Assembly: GCF_003614185.1 (NCBI RefSeq)
Contig: NZ_KZ987724.1
Location: 416,679 to 480,678 of the forward strand
Source of the DNA: Paenibacillus aceti
GTDB taxonomy: Bacteria > Bacillota > Bacilli > Paenibacillales > Paenibacillaceae
Length of the DNA: 64,000 nucleotides
Reading direction: 5' to 3'
Shown here: positions 50,300 to 58,887 of the stretch, one piece after another
How positions within the stretch are numbered: position 1 is the stretch's first letter
Layout of the letters: each line of letters begins with the position of its first letter
Made by a program: the position numbers and the translations under genes
The notes under the pieces: model-generated
Database searches by the model: none
Told to the model about the DNA's origin: nothing
What the model saw: the letters and a program-made list of their open reading frames with translations, nothing else

Positions 50300-50926
50300 A
50301 TGCAATGGATCGCGGTCATTACGATGCTGCTGGATCACATAGGAGTGGCGTTCTTTAGCGGAGAGGTGATGTGGCGAATTATCGGCCGTATCGCCTTTCC
50401 GATCTACGCCTACGCTTTGGTGCAAGGCTATCGGCATACATCGAGCTATAGCAGATATGTCTTCCGCTTAACCCTCATAGCTGTCGTGTCCCAGCTTCCC
50501 TATCAGGCTGCTCTAGGCCGCAGCGGTTTGAATGTGGTGGTGACGCTACTGGCAGCGGTACTTGCCATGAGGTTGCTTGATGGTATGCGGCCAGGAATAC
50601 TCTCCGCCCTGCTGATCGGCGGATTCAGCTTGCTGGTGGATTTTTTCCCGCTCGATTATGGGGCATATGGACTACTTCTCGTGCTTATATTCAGATATGC
50701 GCAACATTATCAGCTCCTGTTCATGCATTTGCTGCTGAACCTTATTTATTTGCTGGCTTACGGCTGGGTTGTGCAAATGGCGAGTATGATACCGACACTA
50801 TTCATCGTGTTTGGCCCGGCTTTGTGGCGGAGGCTTGAGCTGATCCGGATGCCGCGCTGGCTATGGAGATCCTATTATCCGCTTCATCTGCTGGTGCTGG
50901 CCGTATTTGGCTATTTACAGGGTTAG
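50300..50926 (+). CDS. TraX family membrane protein
   Basis: A 208-residue polytopic membrane protein after AAGGAGAAGG. It starts MQWIAVITMLLDHIGVAFF, the TraX hallmark with the conserved DHIG, followed by IGRIAFPIYAYALVQGY and about seven TM spans. TraX of F plasmid acetylates pilin; chromosomal Firmicute copies are thought to be acyltransferase-like, with unknown targets. The next gene begins 32 bases downstream. Confidence 0.88.
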   Translation: MQWIAVITMLLDHIGVAFFSGEVMWRIIGRIAFPIYAYALVQGYRHTSSYSRYVFRLTLIAVVSQLPYQAALGRSGLNVVVTLLAAVLAMRLLDGMRPGILSALLIGGFSLLVDFFPLDYGAYGLLLVLIFRYAQHYQLLFMHLLLNLIYLLAYGWVVQMASMIPTLFIVFGPALWRRLELIRMPRWLWRSYYPLHLLVLAVFGYLQG

Positions 50927-50957
50927 AATAAGATCATCATCGAATGGAGGCAGAGGA

Positions 50958-51878
50958 ATGCTGACGTCGAGAATAGCTGGCCGGGATTGGAGACCGGTCG
51001 TCGGGATGTGCGACGGTTACCGTTATGCCGACTTCATCGCGCAGAGCGCTGAACTGATGCGGCGTTACCCGACACTATGCCGGAAGTGCATCGGTCACAG
51101 TGTGCTTGGTAAATCGCTGGATTGCTTTGTGATTGGAAATGGGCCTGAACAGCTGCATATGAATGGGGCTGTCCATGCGAATGAGTGGATCACCACGCCG
51201 CTCCTGCTGCGTTTTATGGAAGAGCTGCTGGAATGCTCAATTGCGCAATTATCAGAGGAGATCACTTGTCTGCTGCAGCGGGTGACCCTGTGGATAGTGC
51301 CGATGGTGAACCCCGATGGAGTAGATCTGGCCCAGGACGGGATTGGGATCGCAGAAAGGGACTGGAGAAGCTGTCTGCTGGAATGGAATGGTGGTCGGGA
51401 TGACTTCACGGGCTGGAAGGCGAATATCCGCGGGGTGGATCTGAATGATCAGTTCCCGGCACACTGGGAGACCGAGCGGGAGCGTCGTCAGGTTACAGGA
51501 CCGGCTTCTCAGGATTACAGCGGCGCAGAGCCGCTTAGTGAACCCGAGGCGCGGGCGCTGGCAGAGCTCACGGAGAGAGTCGACTTCAGCCGTGCGCTAT
51601 CCCTTCATACTCAGGGGCGGGAGATCTATTGGAACTACCGGGATCATGAGCCGCCTCAGGCGGAGGAACTGGCTGACAGAATGGCTGCGGTGAGCGGATA
51701 TCGCGCTGTGAAATTAAGCGGCAGCGATGCAGGCTACAAGGACTGGTTTATTCTGAAGTTCCGTCGCCCCGGCTTTACTGTCGAGGCAGGCGAGGGGAAG
51801 AATCCGCTTCCGCCGGAGCAATTCGCATCCATCTATGAGGATCTGGCACCCTTGCTGCTGGAGTTCATTCGGGGGTAG
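50958..51878 (+). CDS. M14 family zinc carboxypeptidase/endopeptidase
   Basis: A 306-residue protein starting after AATGGAGGCAGAGG; the upstream in-frame extension overlaps TraX. Zinc ligands are in NGAVHANEWIT (HxxE) and the later LSLHTQGREIYWNY histidine. NPDGVDL and RGVDLNDQFPAHW are the substrate-pocket motifs and FTVEAGEGKNPL holds the catalytic glutamate. Similarity is to gamma-D-glutamyl-L-diaminoacid peptidases of sporulating Bacilli that cut peptidoglycan stem peptides. There is no signal peptide or LysM domain, which hints at recycling in the cytoplasm or mother cell. Confidence 0.9.
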   Translation: MLTSRIAGRDWRPVVGMCDGYRYADFIAQSAELMRRYPTLCRKCIGHSVLGKSLDCFVIGNGPEQLHMNGAVHANEWITTPLLLRFMEELLECSIAQLSEEITCLLQRVTLWIVPMVNPDGVDLAQDGIGIAERDWRSCLLEWNGGRDDFTGWKANIRGVDLNDQFPAHWETERERRQVTGPASQDYSGAEPLSEPEARALAELTERVDFSRALSLHTQGREIYWNYRDHEPPQAEELADRMAAVSGYRAVKLSGSDAGYKDWFILKFRRPGFTVEAGEGKNPLPPEQFASIYEDLAPLLLEFIRG

Positions 51879-52081
51879 CTCTACCCCTGGATAGCTCGCG
51901 AGATGGATTTGCCTGTTCCCTCGATGAAGCCATAAACTGGGGATAGATGTTCAGTGAGGGTAGCGGTCGGAAGAACATGTCACCTGGCTGCTTGCATCCA
52001 CCTGTATCGGCACAAACATGAGTTCAACTTGGAAAAACAGGGCATTCTACATGAAAACACATGTATAGGGGAGGATCGCTT

Positions 52082-52324
52082 ATGAAGAGATGGTCGAAAC
52101 TGTGGTCACTTCGTCATTGGTCGCATATTTTCAAGCGGGTGCCCAGGCTGCTCCAATCCCCGCAAATTCCTCTGCTGGACAAGCTGCTGCTTACCGTTCC
52201 GGCATTGCTCTATTGGGTGCTGCCCGACTTCCTGCCGTTCATACCTGTAGATGATATCGCGGTCACGATGCTGCTGATGAACTGGTTCGTAGCGCGAACC
52301 GAGCGCAAATACCCATCCGCTTAA
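52082..52324 (+). CDS. Small membrane protein of the DUF1232 (YkvA-like) type
   Basis: An 80-residue protein; the ATG at 52082 follows TAGGGGAGG. A basic N-terminal part (KRWSKLWSLRHWSHIFKRVP) precedes a hydrophobic hairpin IPLLDKLLLTVPALLYWVLPDFLPFIPVDDIAVTML, where LYWVLPDFLPFIPVDD is close to the DUF1232 signature. Function unknown. The 180-bp gap upstream holds no recognisable feature. Confidence 0.75.
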   Translation: MKRWSKLWSLRHWSHIFKRVPRLLQSPQIPLLDKLLLTVPALLYWVLPDFLPFIPVDDIAVTMLLMNWFVARTERKYPSA

Positions 52325-52449
52325 ATCTTATGCCGGGAGGGCTCTTGCATCTGTGGCAGTGTTTCTTTACAATAGGAATATTGGTCGACAATTTAATTAG
52401 TCCCATTTAAATAGAAAGTCATATACTTGCTGAACAGGAGATGTCATTC

Positions 52450-52752
52450 ATGAAGGTCAAAATTACCCGCAACGCGGCAAAAGTGATAAAGAAAGAAATG
52501 GACAAGGAAGAGAACCAAGGGCTGGTATTGAAAGTATTCATCACCCACGCCCATGGCGATCATGCCCATTATGGCCTTGATTTGGTCAAGCCTGACGATA
52601 AGCTGACACTCGTATCGACGGATAAAGAAATCGATGTGCTTGTGGATGCAAACGAACCGCTGCTCGATGGCGTGAAGATCGATTATTTGTATTTGCCTGA
52701 AGAAGGCTTCGTGATTACGAACCCGGCCAAGGGCAATCATGGAGATCATTAA
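52450..52752 (+). CDS. HesB/IscA-like protein with histidines replacing the cluster cysteines
   Basis: A 100-residue protein; the ATG at 52450 is nine bases after AGGAG, while the ATG at 52441 directly abuts it. The fold pattern is that of A-type iron-sulfur carriers (ITRNAAKVIKKEM, a central GLDLV strand, then IDVLVDANEPLLDGVKIDYLYLPEEGFVITNPAKG). Carriers have three Cys, one in a central GCSG-like loop and two in a C-terminal CGC. Here no cysteine is present: the loop reads HAHGDHAHYG (His33, 35, 38, 40) and the tail GNHGDH (His97, His100). Metal binding by His/Asp is likely; cluster transfer is not supported. It is followed 20 bases later by the YuzB-type gene. Confidence 0.82.
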   Translation: MKVKITRNAAKVIKKEMDKEENQGLVLKVFITHAHGDHAHYGLDLVKPDDKLTLVSTDKEIDVLVDANEPLLDGVKIDYLYLPEEGFVITNPAKGNHGDH

Positions 52753-52772
52753 GAAAAGAAGGGATCAACACG

Positions 52773-53012
52773 ATGGCTAATGATATTCGCATTTGCGATA
52801 AATGCAATCATATCCGTGTGAAGACATTTGTGCCGAAGCTGAAGAAGATGGCACCTGATGCCGATATCAAGATCGGCTGCAAATCCTACTGTGGTCCATG
52901 TGGCAAAAGAGCGTTCGTATACATCAACGGTCGTTATGTCAGCGGTCCTACAGAGGATGAAGTGCTGCAGAAGGCAGCTCCTTTTGTGAAAAAGCCGAAG
53001 AATGAAGAGTAA
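52773..53012 (+). CDS. DUF1450/YuzB family small protein
   Basis: A 79-residue protein after AGAAAAGAAGGGATC. It begins NDIRICDKCNHIRVKTF, with a CxxC pair, and has a second group IGCKSYCGPCGKRAFVYINGRYV with further cysteines, as in YuzB/UPF0349 proteins. Four or five conserved cysteines suggest metal or cluster binding. The tight spacing behind the HesB-like gene suggests a two-gene operon and perhaps a shared metal role. Confidence 0.88.
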   Translation: MANDIRICDKCNHIRVKTFVPKLKKMAPDADIKIGCKSYCGPCGKRAFVYINGRYVSGPTEDEVLQKAAPFVKKPKNEE

Positions 53013-53051
53013 CTGCAGTTATTATTGATCTAAATCGAATAGGAATAGTGA

Positions 53052-53092
53052 AGGGCGTTCATAGTTTGTAGTTGACATGAGCGTCCTTTTTT
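53052..53092 (+). terminator. Terminator after the YuzB-type gene
   Basis: AGGGCGTTCAT pairs (two wobbles) with ATGAGCGTCCT, followed by six T. Confidence 0.85.
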
Positions 53093-53102
53093 GTATTTTC
53101 AT

Positions 53103-53287
53103 ATAACTGCTAAAATACACTTATTCCGAGGGGGACAGTTCGAAATCGAGGAAATAGCTGCGTATGTACAACTATTTACTCCAATAGTCCTCAAAAGACA
53201 GGTCATTCATCCAAATAGTTGTAAAAAAGCAATTATATTAGCCGCGGAGAGGACGAAGGATCAATATAGTTGCATATTTGCACTTAT
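53103..53287. repeat. Four-unit intergenic element, family B copy 3
   Basis: Units at 53103-53124, 53154-53176, 53214-53238 and 53264-53287 are centred near 53113, 53165, 53226 and 53275 (spacings 52, 61 and 49). It begins with ATAACTGCTAAAATACACTT, identical at this point to copy 1 at 39515. An 86-codon frame across it is incidental. Confidence 0.8.
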
Positions 53288-53335
53288 GGGCTGGGCTGCT
53301 GCTGGTTATGTGCGTAATCCGAGTAGAGTCATAAT

Positions 53336-53376
53336 AAAGCAGCGGTTTTGAGTATCATCAAAGCCGCTGCTTTTTG
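53336..53376. terminator. Terminator between the family B element and the LtaS-type gene
   Basis: AAAGCAGCGG(C/T)TTTGA arms form a stem of about 15 bp around GTATCA, ending in TTTTT on the plus strand. It serves the leftward LtaS gene by position. Confidence 0.8.
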
Positions 53377-53385
53377 ACGAAAAGC

Positions 53386-55380
53386 CTATTTCGCAGCTCT
53401 TAATTGCCTGATCAGATCACCTGTAATGATTTGATCAGATATCGACAGGCGCTTATTAGCCTCCTCATAAGGGATTCTACACTTCTCTACATCCGTGAGC
53501 GTCCGCGAACCGAGATCATAGCAGGAGCCGTTATCGAAGCGGCTATCCGGTGAAGGAATGTAATAGAGCTTGCCATCTGTAAAAGCGACTGACCGGAGCA
53601 CGACAAAACGCTCCTGGCCGGAGAATAGATTATTGCCCATCATATAATCGCTTTCCGTCGAAATGCCGAGTAAATGCAGCAGTGACGGTGCCATATCAAG
53701 CTGACCCGCAGGCTCCTCATCTATTCCAGCATGCTGTCCATCAGGCAGATGGATCAGCAGAGGGACCTGGTTCATGATCTGGCTCATATCGAGAGCGGAT
53801 AAGGATTTGCCGAGAAATTTCTCGTAGGGCTCCTTATCCTGGAGGGAGTTGTCATGATCGCCGTAGAAGACAAGGATCGTGTTATCCCAGATTCCCTGCT
53901 GCTTCATCCCTTCCACTAACTCGCCAAGAGCCGCATCTACATAGTGGACCGATTGCAGATAATCGCCGAATAAGGTGCCTTGGAATCCTTCTGTATCCAG
54001 CTCCTGTACATCGGCTGGCAGCGTATATGGATGATGGCTCGATAAGGTGATCAGGAACGAATAGAAGGGCTGCTGTTCCTTGGACATCAACTCTAGCGAC
54101 TGGCGGAAGAAGGACTTGTCACCGAGTGACCAGCCGATGGCCTCATCCATTTTATAGTCCTGTTTGTTGTAGAAATGATCGTATTTCATCGCTTTATACA
54201 TATTCAGACGGTTCCAGAAGCTGCTCTCATAGGCATGGAAGGCTCCGGTCTCATAGCCGTTATCCTTCAGAATACTTGGCAGGACATCATATTCATGGCC
54301 TGGGAAGCGGACGAATACCGAGCCGGTAGGCAGTGGATGCAGCGAGCTATGGGATGAGAAATCCGCATCAGAGGTTCTGCCCTGTCCGGTCTGATGATAG
54401 AAATTCGAATAATACAAGCTCTCTTTCATCAGTCGGTTGAAATTTGGTGTAATCTCCTGACCTCCGATTTCCTTGCCGATCATGAAGTTCATGAAGGCTT
54501 CCGCCTGCACCACAATAATATTGCTGTCTTTATACGCGCCGAAGGTCTCATTTTGGACTACCCGTCTGGATTTAGCCGCAGCGAACCATTGCTCAATTTC
54601 CTGACGCGCTTCAGCGCTAAGCTCAGGCTTGCCGCCCAGATGCTCCTTCGTATAACGGTAGGCATCATAGTAATGAAATCCGAGCAGGCCGGTGACATTG
54701 TACAGGGAAATATTCCACCAGCCTCCCTCGAATAGCCCGGCTGCCCAGGTCTTGGTATACTGTCTGATCGGTCCCATCGTCATCACGAAGCCAAGTATGA
54801 AGATCACCACCCCGGCAGTGAAGCGGCGAATCACCACCCGCAGCCTGCGATCCTTCCCCCGGTAGGATGAGTCAGACGAATAAGGAGAATAATGATTATG
54901 ATCTCTGCGTCTACGCCGCAACCAGCGTATGCCGAGGAACAGCGCCAGGATCAGTCCGAGCAGCAGATCAGCGAATAGCCGCAGATCTGGTGCATGAATA
55001 AGGGAACGGATGCTGTCGCCGAGCTCACCGACTTGACCCGCCTGCAGCAGCACAGGAACCGTAATGAAATCGCCGAAGTAACGGTAATAGACCAGATCTG
55101 CGAAGATGATGAAGGTAAGGATGATATCGAGTATCCAGAGGGCGGGTAAGCGTCCGCGTCGCGGCAGCCAGAAGATCCAGAACGAGCTAAGCATGACCGA
55201 ACCGATAGCAATAATATTATCCAGCCAATTCATATCGATATATCTGGCATGCAGATTGTCATGCAGGATGACCAGCTTATAGAAGATCAGCAATAGAAAC
55301 ACAATATAGGCAAAAAAGTGCGCACGATACAGCCGCAGCATCCATCCGTGCTTACTGCGTTCTTGTGTATAGTTAAGCAT
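53386..55380 (-). CDS. LtaS-type lipoteichoic acid synthase / sulfatase-fold membrane protein
   Basis: A 664-residue protein read leftward from the ATG at 55380, which follows AAAGGAGG; the open frame continues upstream without a binding site. Five TM spans fill residues 15-215. The extracellular sulfatase-type domain has the Mn-binding glutamate in NIIVVQAEAFMNF, the nucleophilic threonine in GQGRTSDADFSSHSSLHP, and LVFYGDHDNSL near the end. LtaS enzymes polymerise glycerol phosphate from phosphatidylglycerol onto a lipid anchor. Bacilli carry several paralogues (LtaS, YfnI, YqgS, YvgJ), and which one this equals cannot be decided here. Confidence 0.92.
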   Translation of the reverse strand: MLNYTQERSKHGWMLRLYRAHFFAYIVFLLLIFYKLVILHDNLHARYIDMNWLDNIIAIGSVMLSSFWIFWLPRRGRLPALWILDIILTFIIFADLVYYRYFGDFITVPVLLQAGQVGELGDSIRSLIHAPDLRLFADLLLGLILALFLGIRWLRRRRRDHNHYSPYSSDSSYRGKDRRLRVVIRRFTAGVVIFILGFVMTMGPIRQYTKTWAAGLFEGGWWNISLYNVTGLLGFHYYDAYRYTKEHLGGKPELSAEARQEIEQWFAAAKSRRVVQNETFGAYKDSNIIVVQAEAFMNFMIGKEIGGQEITPNFNRLMKESLYYSNFYHQTGQGRTSDADFSSHSSLHPLPTGSVFVRFPGHEYDVLPSILKDNGYETGAFHAYESSFWNRLNMYKAMKYDHFYNKQDYKMDEAIGWSLGDKSFFRQSLELMSKEQQPFYSFLITLSSHHPYTLPADVQELDTEGFQGTLFGDYLQSVHYVDAALGELVEGMKQQGIWDNTILVFYGDHDNSLQDKEPYEKFLGKSLSALDMSQIMNQVPLLIHLPDGQHAGIDEEPAGQLDMAPSLLHLLGISTESDYMMGNNLFSGQERFVVLRSVAFTDGKLYYIPSPDSRFDNGSCYDLGSRTLTDVEKCRIPYEEANKRLSISDQIITGDLIRQLRAAK

Positions 55381-55501
55381 GTTGAGCAGCCTCCTTTCCT
55401 GTATATGAACAATGGCTGAATTCAAGATTCGATTGTCGAATAAGCTTTCAGTGTTGCTTGCTTCGGGATCAAAAGTGGACTTTTGGACTTCCTCTAAAGG
55501 G

Positions 55502-55540
55502 AAAACCCTTCCCCCAGAATTAATGTCTGGGAGGAAGGGG
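55502..55540 (-). terminator. Terminator of the THUMP methyltransferase gene
   Basis: Arms 55503-55518 and 55526-55540 form a stem of about 14 bp; on the minus strand it is followed by TTTTCCCTTT. It overlaps the last codons of the gene (stop at 55520). Confidence 0.85.
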
Positions 55541-56665
55541 TCCAAGGTATTGCAAGTATTGGCATTCGATCCGGCCGTTGTACAGCTTGCGGCGCTTGTC
55601 CGCCTTACGGCCAAAATCATGCTCGAATTGCTTGGTCGGCGTGATCGCGAAGAAGGACCATGTCTGCAGTTCTGCGGTAACCCGTCCGAGTTGGGTGATC
55701 AGGCGGCGAATTTCCTTCTCTTCGCCGATCCGTTCCCCGTAAGGGGGATTGGTGATCATACAGCCATAGCCGCCCTGAGGCTGGATTTTTGCAGCAGGCA
55801 GCGTCTGGAAGGTAATTTCCTTCGAGAGCCCGGCGCTCTTGGCCGCAGCTTCCGCCACTTCGATCGCCTTCGGATCGATATCACTGCCGGCGATATTCAG
55901 CGGAATATCATCCTTCACCGAGTCGATCGCTTCATCCCGGGCATCCTGCCATAATTCCTTAGGAATGACCGGCCATGCCTCTGAATTGAAGGAGCGGCGC
56001 AGTCCCGGGGCGATATTCCAGCCGATCAAGGCCGCTTCAATCGGCAGAGTGCCTGATCCGCAGCAAGGATCGTAGAAGGGACGGGCCGGATTCTGATTCC
56101 AGCGGCTGAGCAGAATTAGCGCAGCTGCCATCGTCTCTTTGAGCGGAGCCTCTGTGATCAGCTTGCGGTAGCCCCGTTTATGCAGTGCTGGTCCAGTCGT
56201 ATCCAGAGTAAGCAGCGCCATATCATTGAGGAGATTCACTTCGATTACATAGCGCGGTCCATTCTCCTGGAACCACTCGGTGCGATAGGATTGCTTCAGC
56301 TTTTCAACGATCGCTTTCTTCACGATGCCTTGGCAGGCAGGGACGCTGCTGAGCTGTGATTTATGGGATCTGCCTTCGACCGGAAATTCTCCATGTGCAG
56401 GAATCCAATCCTGCCAGGGCAACGCCTTCGTGCCTTCGAATAATTCATCAAAGGTGCGGACGCTGAATTCTCCCATTTTGACCAACACACGGTCTGAAGT
56501 GCGCAGCCAGAGATTACAGCGGCAGATATCGATCAAGTCTCCTTTAAAGGTAACTCGTCCGTTCTCTACCTTCGTATCGGTATAGCCCAGATCTTTTAGC
56601 TCGCGTGCCACGACGGCTTCCAGTCCCATCGGCGCAGTCGCGATCAATTCCAATTGTCTCGACAT
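55520..56665 (-). CDS. THUMP-domain class I RNA methyltransferase (RlmL/YpsC-like)
   Basis: A 381-residue enzyme read leftward. Residues 1-160 are a ferredoxin-like plus THUMP RNA-binding module (ATAPMGLEAVVARELKDLGY, VLVKMGEFSVRTFDELFEG). The SAM-dependent domain contains FYDPCCGSGTLPIEAALIG, GSDIDPKAIEVA and the catalytic NPPYGER motif of N2-guanine methyltransferases. It resembles the N-terminal half of E. coli RlmL, which modifies 23S rRNA G2445. No second methyltransferase domain is present. Confidence 0.93.
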   Translation of the reverse strand: MSRQLELIATAPMGLEAVVARELKDLGYTDTKVENGRVTFKGDLIDICRCNLWLRTSDRVLVKMGEFSVRTFDELFEGTKALPWQDWIPAHGEFPVEGRSHKSQLSSVPACQGIVKKAIVEKLKQSYRTEWFQENGPRYVIEVNLLNDMALLTLDTTGPALHKRGYRKLITEAPLKETMAAALILLSRWNQNPARPFYDPCCGSGTLPIEAALIGWNIAPGLRRSFNSEAWPVIPKELWQDARDEAIDSVKDDIPLNIAGSDIDPKAIEVAEAAAKSAGLSKEITFQTLPAAKIQPQGGYGCMITNPPYGERIGEEKEIRRLITQLGRVTAELQTWSFFAITPTKQFEHDFGRKADKRRKLYNGRIECQYLQYLGPLPPRH

Positions 56666-56851
56666 TCTTGTTTATCAACTCCGTATATACTTGTCATTCT
56701 GGTTCAACAGCGGACTGATTGAACTATTTCTTGTAGGAAATGCGCAAAAACCATACAATTTAGTATAGGGCAATGTCTATCAAGTTACAAACTATTGTTA
56801 TCCTGGGATGGCGATTTATTTTAGAGGTTATTGAAAGGGGATCACCGAAGT

Positions 56852-57481
56852 ATGATAACGCCGGAACAATATGGCGATGAATTATTTGCAAAGGATGAAA
56901 TATTGGCTCGGGTAACCGAATCGATTAAGGAGCACGGGATTCAAGATGTATCGATTGCGCCCGGTTATGGAAGATTGCTGACCCTGCTGGCGAAGCTGGC
57001 AGGTGCCAAGCAGGCGCTGGAGATCGGCGCTCTAGGTGGTTATAGCGGAATATGTCTGGCCAGAGGACTCGGGGAAGAGGGGCGTCTGGTATCGCTAGAG
57101 ATTAGTGAGGACAATGCCAAGCTGGCCGGAAGCAATATGGAAATGGCCGGATATGGTCAGGTCGCGGAATACATGGTTGGCCCAGCCCTGGAGAGTCTGG
57201 AAATTTTGAAGCAGCGGGGGGAGAGGTTTGATTTCTTCCTGATCGATGCGGATAAGGGAAATTATCCGGCTTATCTGGAATATGCCATTTCGCTGGCGAA
57301 GCCGGGTGCGCTCATTGCCGGAGACAACACCCTGCTCAGGGGCAGGACGCTGAATCCAGACAAGAACGGGCCCTCCGTCCTGGCTATGCGGCGATTTAAC
57401 GAGAGGATCGCCGCGGATGAACGCCTGATCAGCACGATGCTGCCGGCCTATGATGGTCTGGCGCTCGCACTGGTTAAATAG
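56852..57481 (+). CDS. O-methyltransferase (class I, CCoAOMT/YrrM type)
   Basis: A 209-residue SAM-dependent methyltransferase. The ATG at 56852 is ten bases after GAAAGGGG; a TTG at 56831 precedes that site. Motif I reads KQALEIGALGGYSGICLARGL, then RLVSLEISEDNAKLAGSNM, and the metal-binding FDFFLIDADKGNYPAYLEYA and IAGDNTLLRGR. The substrate cannot be inferred; family members act on catechols, caffeoyl-CoA or tRNA hydroxyuridine (YrrM/TrmR). Convergent with the MFS gene, with only six bases between the stops. Confidence 0.9.
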   Translation: MITPEQYGDELFAKDEILARVTESIKEHGIQDVSIAPGYGRLLTLLAKLAGAKQALEIGALGGYSGICLARGLGEEGRLVSLEISEDNAKLAGSNMEMAGYGQVAEYMVGPALESLEILKQRGERFDFFLIDADKGNYPAYLEYAISLAKPGALIAGDNTLLRGRTLNPDKNGPSVLAMRRFNERIAADERLISTMLPAYDGLALALVK

Positions 57482-57487
57482 AACATA

Positions 57488-58693
57488 TCAAGCGTGGGCC
57501 CGCGGCTTATTGTACAGCTTGATTCTCACCCAGAGGGTGTTCAGCAGTAATAGAATGCCGGAAATGATGAACAAGCCTTCGATGCCGATGAAGCCGGACA
57601 GAGTTCCTCCAATTAATGCTCCGAACATATTGCCCAGGGCCAGCGTGCTGCTGTTGAAGCCGAAGGCCCGGCTCTCCATTCCGTCAGGGGTATAGAAGCG
57701 GATCAGAGCATTGACGCTCGGTAACAGTCCTCCCATGAAGATCCCCATCAAGAAGCGGACGAGAATCAACTGCCAAACACTCTGGACAAAGGCCTGGGGA
57801 ATAAGCATTGATGCGGCACCGATCAGACAGATGGTCAGAATTCGGTGCGCCCCGATCTTGTCGCTGATCCGGCCGAGAATCGGTGAGGTAATCATATTGG
57901 ACATGCCGGTGACCGCGCTGACGAAGCCGGCCCAGAATGAAGCGTCCACTGCCGTTCCATGCAACCTCTCGACGTAAAGGGGCAGCAGCGTCATCGGACT
58001 GATCATGGCGAACTGTAATAGAAAAGTCACTGCAAAAAGAGCGGTTAACTGCTGGGTCTTCGTCAATTCGCGCAGGCCTGCCATTACGGAAATTTGCGGC
58101 GCACTGGCCGCTTCTTCTTTATTGAAGTTCTCACGCACGAACAGCAGGCAAGCGACCGAAGCGATGAACAGCAGGCTGCCGGTAATATAGAAGATGGGAC
58201 GGAAGCCTACCCAATCAGCCAAGAGTCCGCCGATCAGCGGGCCGAGAATCGTTCCGGCTACGTTGCCGGACTGGATCGTCCCCATCGCAAAGCCCATTCT
58301 TTCCTTCGGAGCCGTCCCGGAAATAAGCGAGATAGCCGCCGGATTGAAGCCGGAGATGGTGCCGTTCAGCAGCCGCAGCAACAGCAGATGCCATGGCTGA
58401 GTAGCCAGACCCATGAGGGCGATGACGATGGACATGCCGAAGCCGGAGCGAAGCAGCATGATCTTCCGTCCATATTTGTCGGCAAGCTTGCCCCAGACGG
58501 GCTGGAAGATGAAGGAGGTAGCGAAGTTAGCCGCGAATATGCTGCCGGCCCATAAGCCGATCGCATGCTCTCCGTGAACATTCAAATCCCTGGATAGATA
58601 GAGGGAGAGGAACGGAGTGATCATGGTCATTCCGGCATTAACCAGGAAAGCGCCGAGCCAGAGCACAATGAGGTTAACTTTCCAGGATTTCAA
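57488..58693 (-). CDS. MFS multidrug-type efflux transporter
   Basis: A 401-residue, 12-TM major facilitator read leftward from TTG after AAAGGAAGTGAGG. The loop 2-3 motif GKLADKYGRKIMLLRSG and the antiporter motif C-like GNVAGTILGPLIGGLLADWVGFRPIFY in TM5 point to a drug/H+ antiporter. The second half repeats the pattern (GRISDKIGAHRIL). The substrate is unknown. Confidence 0.9.
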   Translation of the reverse strand: MKSWKVNLIVLWLGAFLVNAGMTMITPFLSLYLSRDLNVHGEHAIGLWAGSIFAANFATSFIFQPVWGKLADKYGRKIMLLRSGFGMSIVIALMGLATQPWHLLLLRLLNGTISGFNPAAISLISGTAPKERMGFAMGTIQSGNVAGTILGPLIGGLLADWVGFRPIFYITGSLLFIASVACLLFVRENFNKEEAASAPQISVMAGLRELTKTQQLTALFAVTFLLQFAMISPMTLLPLYVERLHGTAVDASFWAGFVSAVTGMSNMITSPILGRISDKIGAHRILTICLIGAASMLIPQAFVQSVWQLILVRFLMGIFMGGLLPSVNALIRFYTPDGMESRAFGFNSSTLALGNMFGALIGGTLSGFIGIEGLFIISGILLLLNTLWVRIKLYNKPRAHA

Positions 58694-58887
58694 TGTGCCT
58701 CACTTCCTTTCTGGCTGTATTCTAGGTGTGAAAGTAACCTTTCTAGTATACCACAATTAGCTAAATTCATCGTCAAAGCCAGTTGTCATATGATTGTCAT
58801 CAGTTACATAAATGTGATAGTTGTTACATCTATCCAAAGGAGTCATAATGTATAATATAGATTTTTTGAAAATAGGAGGAGAAGTGG

